Assembly (NCBI RefSeq): GCF_900091495.1
Contig: NZ_LT607413.1
Location: 5,595,001-5,659,000 of the forward strand
Origin: Micromonospora echinospora
Lineage (GTDB): Bacteria > Actinomycetota > Actinomycetes > Mycobacteriales > Micromonosporaceae
Length of the DNA stretch: 64,000 nt
Direction of reading: 5' to 3'
Under the pieces are notes generated by a model that was given only the letters and a program-made list of their open reading frames with translations, was not told the DNA's origin and did no database searches. This document shows positions 31,401 to 64,000 of the stretch, piece after piece. Each line of letters starts with the position of its first letter. Within the stretch, counting starts at the first letter, position 1. The position numbers and the translations under genes were made by a program.

Positions 31401-33695
31401 GGCGACGGGACGCCGTGGCGGCTCGACGTCACCGAGAAGGGCACCCTGGAGAACCTCGCCCTGCTGCCCGTCGCGGCGGAGGCCGGCGAGGTGCCGGCGG
31501 GCCACGTCGTCGTCGGGATGCGCGCCTCGGGGCTCAACTTCCGGGACGTGGTGCTGGCCCTCGGCATGGTGCCCGACCAGGAGGTGCTGGGCAGCGAGGG
31601 CGCCGGCGTGGTGCTCCAGGTCGGCCCCGGCGTCACCGGTCTGGCCCCCGGTGACCGGGTCATGGGCATCATCTCCGGTTCGTTCTCCACCGTCGCGGTC
31701 ACCGACCACCGCATGCTCACCCGAATCCCCGACGGCTGGTCGTACGCGGAGGCGGCGGCCGTACCGGTGGTCTTCCTGACCGCCTGGTACGGGCTGGTCG
31801 AACTGGGCCGGCTGACGGCCGGGGAGTCGGTGCTGGTGCACTCGGCCGCCGGTGGTGTCGGCATGGCCGCCGTGCAGATCGCCCGCCACCTCGGCGCGGA
31901 GGTCTACGGCACGGCCAGCCCCGGCAAGTGGCCGGCGCTGCGGGCCACCGGCTTCGACGACGCCCACATCGCGTCCTCGCGGACCCTCGACTTCGTCAAC
32001 GAGTTCCTCGCCCGCACCGAAGGGCGCGGCATGGACGTGGTGCTCAACGCGCTCAGCGGCGAGTTCGTCGACGCGTCCCTGCGGCTGCTGCCCCGGGGCG
32101 GCCGGTTCGTCGAGATGGGCAAGACCGACAAGCGGGACCCGGAGCGGATCGCGGCCGACCACCCCGGCGTCGGCTACCAGGTCTTCGACCTCCTGGTGGC
32201 CGGCCCGGATACGATCGCGCGGATGCTCGACGAGCTGATGGCGCTCTTCGCCAGCGGCGCGCTGCGGCCTCTGCCCCGGCGCACCTGGGACGTCCGTCAG
32301 GCTCCCGAGGCGTTCCGGTTCCTCAGCCAGGCCCGGCACGTCGGCAAGCTGACCGTGAGCATCCCGCAGCCGCCGCTGCTCGACGGCACGGTGCTGGTCT
32401 CCGGCGCCACCGGCACCCTCGGCGGGCTGCTCTGCCGGCACCTGGTCACCGCGCACGGGGCCCGGAACCTGCTGCTGGTCAGCCGGCGCGGCCCGGACGC
32501 CGCCGGTGCGGACGAGCTGCTGGCCGACCTCAAGGCGCTCGGCGCGGACGTGTCGATCGTCGCCGCCGACCTGGCCGACCCGGACGCGGTCGACCACGTG
32601 TTGTCGCTGGTGGACGCGCGGCACCCGCTGCGCGCGGTCGTGCACACCGCCGGTGTGGTCTCCGACGCCACCGTCGAGTCGCTCACCCCGGAGAGTCTCG
32701 CCTCGGTGCTGCGGCCGAAGGTCGACGCGGCCTGGAACCTGCACCGGGCCACGCTCGACCACGAGTTGACCGCGTTCGTGCTCTACTCCGCCGCCGCCGG
32801 CCTGATGGGTGGGCCGGGCCAGGGCAACTACGCGGCCGGCAACGCGTTCCTCGACGCGCTCGCCGAGCACCGGCGAGCGCTGGGTCTGCCGGCGGTCTCC
32901 CTGATCTGGGGCCTGTGGGCGCAGGCCAGTGGCATCACCGGGCACCTCGACGCGGTCGACCTGCGGCGGTTGGAGCGCAGCGGCCTGGTGGCTCTCGGCA
33001 ACGACGAGGCCCTCGCCCTGTTCGACGCGGCCTGGCGCTCGGAGCGGGCGGTGCTGATGCCCGCGAAGATCAACACGTCGCTGGCGTCCTCCGGCGCCCC
33101 GGTCCATCCGCTGCTGGCGGCCCTGGTGCGTCCGGCCCACCGGCGGGCTGCCGCCGCCGAGGCGGCCGGTGGGCAGGCGTTCGTCGACACCCTGCGTGCC
33201 CTACCCGCCGAGAAGCGGGAACGCGCCCTGCGCGACCTGGTGCTGTCGCACGTCGCCGTGGTGCTCGGCCGGGGCGACGCGGCCGGCATGGAACCCACCC
33301 GGGCGTTCCGGGAACTCGGCTTCGACTCGCTCACCGCGGTCGAGCTGCGCAACCGGATCGGGGCGGCCACCGGGCTGCGCCTGCCGGCGACGCTGGTCTT
33401 CGACAACCCCACGCCGGCGGCGCTCGCCGCCTACCTGGGCACGCAGTTCGACCTCGCCGACACGGCCGCCCCCGACCCGTCGGCGGGCGTCGGACGGGAA
33501 CTCGACCGGCTGGAAGCGGCGCTCGACGGGCTCGACCCGACCGGCGACGAGTTCCGCCGGATCACCGACCGGCTGCACGGCCTGCTGGACCGGCTGGCCG
33601 ACCGGCGGGCCGACGCCGACGGCGACGACGACCTGGAGTCGGCCACCGCCGAGAACATCTTCGACCTGATCGACCGCGAGCTGGAGACATCGTGA
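22497..33695 (+). CDS. Modular type I polyketide synthase, two modules (6-7), with the only enoylreductase in the window
   Basis: Complete 3,732-residue synthase. Docking coil ~15-47. Module 6: KS ~48-470, AT ~574-922, dimerisation element plus KR ~938-1458, ACP ~1482-1560. Module 7: KS ~1585-2010, AT ~2116-2461, DH ~2467-2755, KR structural part ~2765-2965, ER ~2972-3290, KR catalytic part ~3292-3540, ACP ~3567-3648. A C-terminal docking segment follows. Both ATs carry YASH (methylmalonyl-CoA). Module 6 should leave a hydroxyl and module 7 a fully reduced, methyl-branched CH2. The ER shows the nucleotide-binding motif HSAAGGVGMAA. Odd points: the M7 KR has Ala at the catalytic-Ser position, and its DH has Arg for Gly in HxxxGxxxxP. 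The start at 22497 follows AGGAAG at 10 bp. An internal ATG at 22539 would give the N-terminus most like the other genes, but has a weaker ribosome site. Confidence 0.96.
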   Translation: MANVPVENEGPRPTMSDEERLREYLTRVVAELHQTRQRLREVTAEESEPVAIVAMSCRYPGGINSPEELWQFVSDGGDAIGGFPTDRGWDLDRLHHPDPDNPGTSYTASGGFLDAAGQLDAALFGISPREAVAMDPQQRLLLEVSWELFERAGIAPLSLRGSRTGVFVGTSGQDYAAVMHRAPGVEGYVLTGTAASVVSGRIAYTFGLEGPTVTVDTACSSSSVAVHLACQALRERECGLALAGGATVMATPSAFVEFSRQRGLASDGRCKSFAASADGTGWGEGVGVLLLERLSDARRNGHPVLGIIRSSAVNQDGASNGLTAPNGPAQQRVIRQALASAKLTPDLVDVVEAHGTGTTLGDPIEAQALLATYGQDRGDAAPLLLGSIKSNIGHTQSAAGIAGIIKMVHAMRHGVVPATLHVDEPTPHVDWTAGAVDLVTEPTPWPAVDRPRRAAVSSFGMSGTNTHIILEQPEDVPADATRPELSAPAPVLLTGRTRTALRQQAERWAGHVAADADLDPVDVAWTSVVSRSPLEHRAVVFAADRDDLAAALRGLADDRPVSEAVVGAAGATGEVAFVFPGQGSQWVGMAAELLETAPVFAEKLAACAEALRPHVDWSLLDVVRGIPDAPSLDRVDVVQPALFAVGVSLAALWQSYGVHPSAVVGHSQGEIAAAHVAGALSLDDAAAVVALRSRVIAEMAGAGGMVSVATTADEATVTIARWDGRVALAAVNGPTSVVVSGDVAALDELVAHYESQQVRVRRVPVDYASHSAHVEPLRERLVELLAGLSPQSGQVRFWSTVVGEWLDTTGLDAEYWYRNLRQTVRFDEAVRSLVAAGYATMIEVSAHPVLTMAMQETVEAVADAAVTVTGSLRRDEGGLDRFHRALAEVYVAGTPVDWQPAFAGGSGRLVGLPTYPFQRQHYWVPAEEPAAPATATGLLDHRFWDAVERADLDGLRGTLAVDDAEAIESLRTLLPVLAGWRRQQQEHSLLDGWRYRADWQVTPEPTAARLDGTWLLALPAGLDDDPAVHDVRSALTQAGADLLPLTVGPDADRAGLAASLAGADVAGVVSLLAWEQQAGEGAVLPGLASTLALTQALGDAGLDAPLWLVTRGAVAVASYDRLADPGQGAIWGLGRVIGVEAPHRWGGLVDLPPRLDSRAASRLAAVLAGTDGEDQLAVRASGVFVRRLVRAGLGDRPPVRRFTPTGTALITGGTGGLGARAARWLASAGVEHLVLVSRRGPDAPGAAELAVELRDLGARVTVAACDVADRSALAALLDRVQADGPPVRAVLHTAGVSQTTPLMAVTPTELAEVAAGKATGAAHLHDLLADQDLDAFVVYSSIAATWGSAGQAGYAAGNAYLDALVQQRRADGRAGTAIAWGSWGEGGMHTADSDRKLRDRGVPPMDPTVAMSALSQALDHDDVTLTVVDVDWSRFAPTYASARRRPLLEGVPEAKAALDGGAPLDAGEEDGVAATLRRRLAELTPDRREETLTDLVRELAADVLGHDDATAIPAGTAFRDLGFDSLTAVELRNRLVAATGQPLPVTLVFDHPNAVVLARFLLAGLVGDTVAATGTVAPSVVAGDDPVAIVAMSCRFPGGVTDPEQLWQLVTDGVDTVGEFPTDRGWDLDRLVDPDPEKPGTTYTDKGAFVYDAADFDSAFFGISPREALAMDPQQRLVLESSWEVLERAGVVPGSLRGSRTGVFVGTNGQDYRSLLVVAGDQVEGFGGTGNAASVVSGRVAYALGLEGPAVSVDTACSSSLVALHLAVQALRQGECDLALTGGATVMATPGLFVEFSRQRGMAADGRVKAFAAAADGTGWGEGVGMLLLERLSDARRNGHPVLAVVRGSAVNQDGASNGLTAPNGPSQQRVIQQALASAGLSPRDVDVVEAHGTGTTLGDPIEAQALLATYGQDRETPLLLGSVKSNIGHTQAAAGVAGVIKMVLAMREGVVPATLHVDAPSPHIDWSAGDVELATENRPWPAVDRPRRAAVSSFGVSGTNAHTIIEQAADEAAPPAQTAPGLVDADVTVWPVSARTRTALARQAARLARHVRGHDGAEPAAVGWSLATTRSTFEHRAAVVGTSVEELLSGLDALATGASAKNVLTEPAGETGSGVVFVFPGQGGQSARMAAGLVGRCPVFDARLAECQRVFAPFLDVDIVSVLTGDDESWLDRVEVLQPVLFAVGVALAEVWRQAGVVPRLVIGHSQGEIAAACVAGVLSLEDAAKAVILRARALAGLAGTGAMAAVDLPADEVAARLVDRPEVVVGVVNGPATVVVSGPPEQVAALVEEFQVEGVRARPIRFNYASHSPAVEQVRERMLADLAGLAPMPGHTPLVSTLTGEWAEPTVMDGSYWYENLRNPVRFDAAVRTAVEAGHTVFVEVSAHPVLTMPIAAILEDAGSAGHTLGTLRRGDDDPARLLTSLATAHVLGLPVDWTRVLPPAPTVDLPTYAFDRERYWLQAPSNRARDVGSAGLQDAGHPLLAAAVPVADDQTVVLTGRLSVHTHPWLADHVVGRTVVVPGTALIDMVVRAGDEVDAGQVGDLALISPLVLPSTGAVQVQVRLGAPGTAGERGVTVHSRPEEGGDGEWIRHAEGLLLPELPAPVTVSGEWPPAGAVEVDTDLDAWYAQSAEDGLTYGPAFRGLRRVWQRDDEVYAEVALPDAVVADAPLFGLHPALFDAALQATGPSRLLGNPTDPAGTGWLPFAVRSASLHAQGATRLRVRLRSLGPDTIAVSLTDPAGQPVASVESLTFRPVGADRADETAALRRNALFHLDWTPLPATDARTGNTARWALLGADPLGLADTLTAAGHPVTGHADLAALVAALDDGGDVPEIVVDLRVDAETDPVRADVDAHDAARDVLTLLQSWLAEPRLEQARLVLHTRGAVAAAPGEAPRDLARAALWGLVRSAQSENPGRFTLLDTDAAASSLTAVPAAVGSGEGQLAVRDGAVLVPRLVRAREAGALALPGDGTPWRLDVTEKGTLENLALLPVAAEAGEVPAGHVVVGMRASGLNFRDVVLALGMVPDQEVLGSEGAGVVLQVGPGVTGLAPGDRVMGIISGSFSTVAVTDHRMLTRIPDGWSYAEAAAVPVVFLTAWYGLVELGRLTAGESVLVHSAAGGVGMAAVQIARHLGAEVYGTASPGKWPALRATGFDDAHIASSRTLDFVNEFLARTEGRGMDVVLNALSGEFVDASLRLLPRGGRFVEMGKTDKRDPERIAADHPGVGYQVFDLLVAGPDTIARMLDELMALFASGALRPLPRRTWDVRQAPEAFRFLSQARHVGKLTVSIPQPPLLDGTVLVSGATGTLGGLLCRHLVTAHGARNLLLVSRRGPDAAGADELLADLKALGADVSIVAADLADPDAVDHVLSLVDARHPLRAVVHTAGVVSDATVESLTPESLASVLRPKVDAAWNLHRATLDHELTAFVLYSAAAGLMGGPGQGNYAAGNAFLDALAEHRRALGLPAVSLIWGLWAQASGITGHLDAVDLRRLERSGLVALGNDEALALFDAAWRSERAVLMPAKINTSLASSGAPVHPLLAALVRPAHRRAAAAEAAGGQAFVDTLRALPAEKRERALRDLVLSHVAVVLGRGDAAGMEPTRAFRELGFDSLTAVELRNRIGAATGLRLPATLVFDNPTPAALAAYLGTQFDLADTAAPDPSAGVGRELDRLEAALDGLDPTGDEFRRITDRLHGLLDRLADRRADADGDDDLESATAENIFDLIDRELETS
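22638..27180 (+). other. PKS module 6: KS-AT(methylmalonyl)-KR(A-type)-ACP
   Basis: KS ~22638-23910 (Cys 23151, in TACSSSSVAVHL). AT ~24216-25262 with RVDVVQP, GHSQG (Ser 24495) and YASH 24795-24806. A dimerisation element ([11 protein letters not shown]) precedes the KR. The KR has TGGTGGLG, no LDD, Trp 26532 and Tyr 26556 with Gln at -3 (A1-like). ACP Ser 27069. The predicted product is a hydroxyl with an alpha-methyl. Much of the AT is shared almost exactly with module 9. Confidence 0.93.
24545..25057 (+). repeat. AT tract shared by modules 6 and 9, copy in module 6 (partner 40413-40925)
   Basis: About 510 bp of the methylmalonyl AT matches module 9 at an offset of 15,868 bp. The stretch from ~24660 to ~25030 looks identical; a short patch near 24640 differs. 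Weaker similarity extends upstream to ~24220. Confidence 0.85.
27550..28520 (+). repeat. KS tract shared by modules 7 and 10, copy in module 7 (partner 43451-44421)
   Basis: About 970 bp of KS aligns with module 10 at an offset of 15,901 bp with identical blocks and scattered differences. Both share the short GQDRETPLL variant, which is two residues shorter than in most other modules. Confidence 0.8.
28856..29850 (+). repeat. AT gene-conversion tract, copy in module 7 (partner 3741-4735)
   Basis: Second copy of the near-identical AT segment. It lies in a different gene and a module with a different reductive set, so the homology is limited to the AT and does not reflect a whole-module duplication. 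Confidence 0.9.
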
Positions 33696-33727
33696 CCGCC
33701 AGCCGCAACGACCACGGCATGCCGAGT

Positions 33728-33734
33728 GAGGTGG
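33728..33734 (+). promoter_or_regulatory. Ribosome binding site of the GTG-started gene at 33742
   Basis: GAGGTGG, 7 bp before the GTG. The only nearby ATG (33719) is out of frame, so GTG is the start. Confidence 0.65.
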
Positions 33735-33741
33735 GTCCACG

Positions 33742-47967
<14,226 letters not shown>

Positions 47968-47995
47968 CGTGATCGCTGCGTGCACGGCTCAACAC

Positions 47996-48001
47996 AAGGA
48001 G
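47996..48001 (+). promoter_or_regulatory. Ribosome binding site of the gene at 48012
   Basis: AAGGAG, 10 bp before the ATG; the strongest match to the 16S tail among the six genes. Confidence 0.7.
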
Positions 48002-48011
48002 TGGGCGGTCC

Positions 48012-58967
<10,956 letters not shown>

Positions 58968-58991
58968 GATGACCGACCCCCGGATCGAGGC

Positions 58992-58996
58992 AGGTG
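58992..58996 (+). promoter_or_regulatory. Ribosome binding site of the gene at 59004
   Basis: AGGTG, about 7 bp before the ATG, with a GAGG just upstream. The gap here is the shortest of the five (36 bp). Confidence 0.55.
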
Positions 58997-59003
58997 CGGC
59001 CCG

Positions 59004-63995
<4,992 letters not shown>

Positions 63996-64000
63996 CCGCA

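Larger units (their letters stand above)
27249..33440 (+). other. PKS module 7: KS-AT(methylmalonyl)-DH-ER-KR-ACP (fully reducing)
   Basis: KS ~27249-28525 (Cys 27765, a TGT codon). AT ~28842-29880, Ser 29115, YASH 29412-29423, nearly identical to the module 2 AT. DH ~29895-30760: His 30030, Asp 30531 in DAALQ, but HVVGRTVVVP has Arg where the Gly of HxxxGxxxxP belongs. ER ~31410-32370 with LNFRDVVLALGMVPD and HSAAGGVGMAA at ~31839. The Val in LGMVPD, where Tyr occurs in S-forming ERs as I recall, would favour a 2R methyl; low confidence. KR catalytic part ~32370-33110: [12 protein letters not shown] motif with Ser for the second residue, VSD for LDD, Tyr 32829, but codon 32790 is Ala where Ser is usual (the Ser is one residue earlier). 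ACP Ser 33327. The predicted product is a methyl-branched CH2. Confidence 0.9.

Overview
The window is wall-to-wall modular type I polyketide synthase (PKS), all on the + strand. It holds six consecutive, very large PKS genes separated by only 36-46 bp: the 3' part of one gene (1-7608), four complete multimodular genes (7651-22452, 22497-33695, 33742-47967, 48012-58967) and one complete monomodular gene (59004-63995). The very high G+C content, GC-rich third codon positions, actinobacterial KS/AT signatures and class 1 coiled-coil docking domains point to an actinomycete. A palindromic repeat inside the fourth gene resembles dispersed repeats I recall from Micromonosporaceae, so a Micromonospora-like host is my best guess; this is inference. 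There is no other gene, RNA gene, IS or CRISPR in the window.

Module layout, numbered 1-13 within the window only (true numbering is unknown because the start is cut off). Gene A: M1 (end of AT, KR, ACP) and M2 (KS-AT-DH-KR-ACP). Gene B: M3 (KS-AT-DH-KR-ACP), M4 and M5 (KS-AT-KR-ACP). Gene C: M6 (KS-AT-KR-ACP) and M7 (KS-AT-DH-ER-KR-ACP). Gene D: M8, M9, M10 (each KS-AT-KR-ACP). Gene E: M11 and M12 (KS-AT-DH-KR-ACP). Gene F: M13 (KS-AT-KR-ACP). AT specificity from the YASH/HAFH motifs: methylmalonyl for M2, M4, M6, M7, M9, M10, M12, M13; malonyl for M3, M5, M8, M11; M1 unknown, with a tail that looks malonyl-like.

If the proteins act in gene order, the enzymes build a long reduced chain: OH (M1), methyl-branched keto or alkene (M2, depending on a doubtful KR), alkene (M3), OH+Me (M4), OH (M5), OH+Me (M6), CH2+Me (M7), OH (M8), OH+Me (M9), OH+Me (M10), alkene (M11), alkene+Me (M12, giving a conjugated diene), OH+Me (M13). 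Each protein boundary carries a C-terminal docking segment followed by an N-terminal coiled coil, so handover A>B>C>D>E>F is plausible. Neither a loading module nor a thioesterase is present. The pathway therefore extends beyond both ends and probably makes a large macrolide-type polyketide. I could not match it to a named compound.

Most notable observations: a 69-bp palindromic repeat has been absorbed in frame into the KR structural region of M8; the catalytic Tyr of the M2 KR is replaced by His although its DH looks intact; the catalytic-position Ser is Ala in three KRs (M7, M9, M10); the KS of M8 has two substitutions next to catalytic residues; and kilobase-scale near-identical tracts between non-adjacent modules (M2/M7, M6/M9, M8/M11, M12/M13, M2/M12, M7/M10), carrying a distinct codon style, suggest repeated internal gene conversion.
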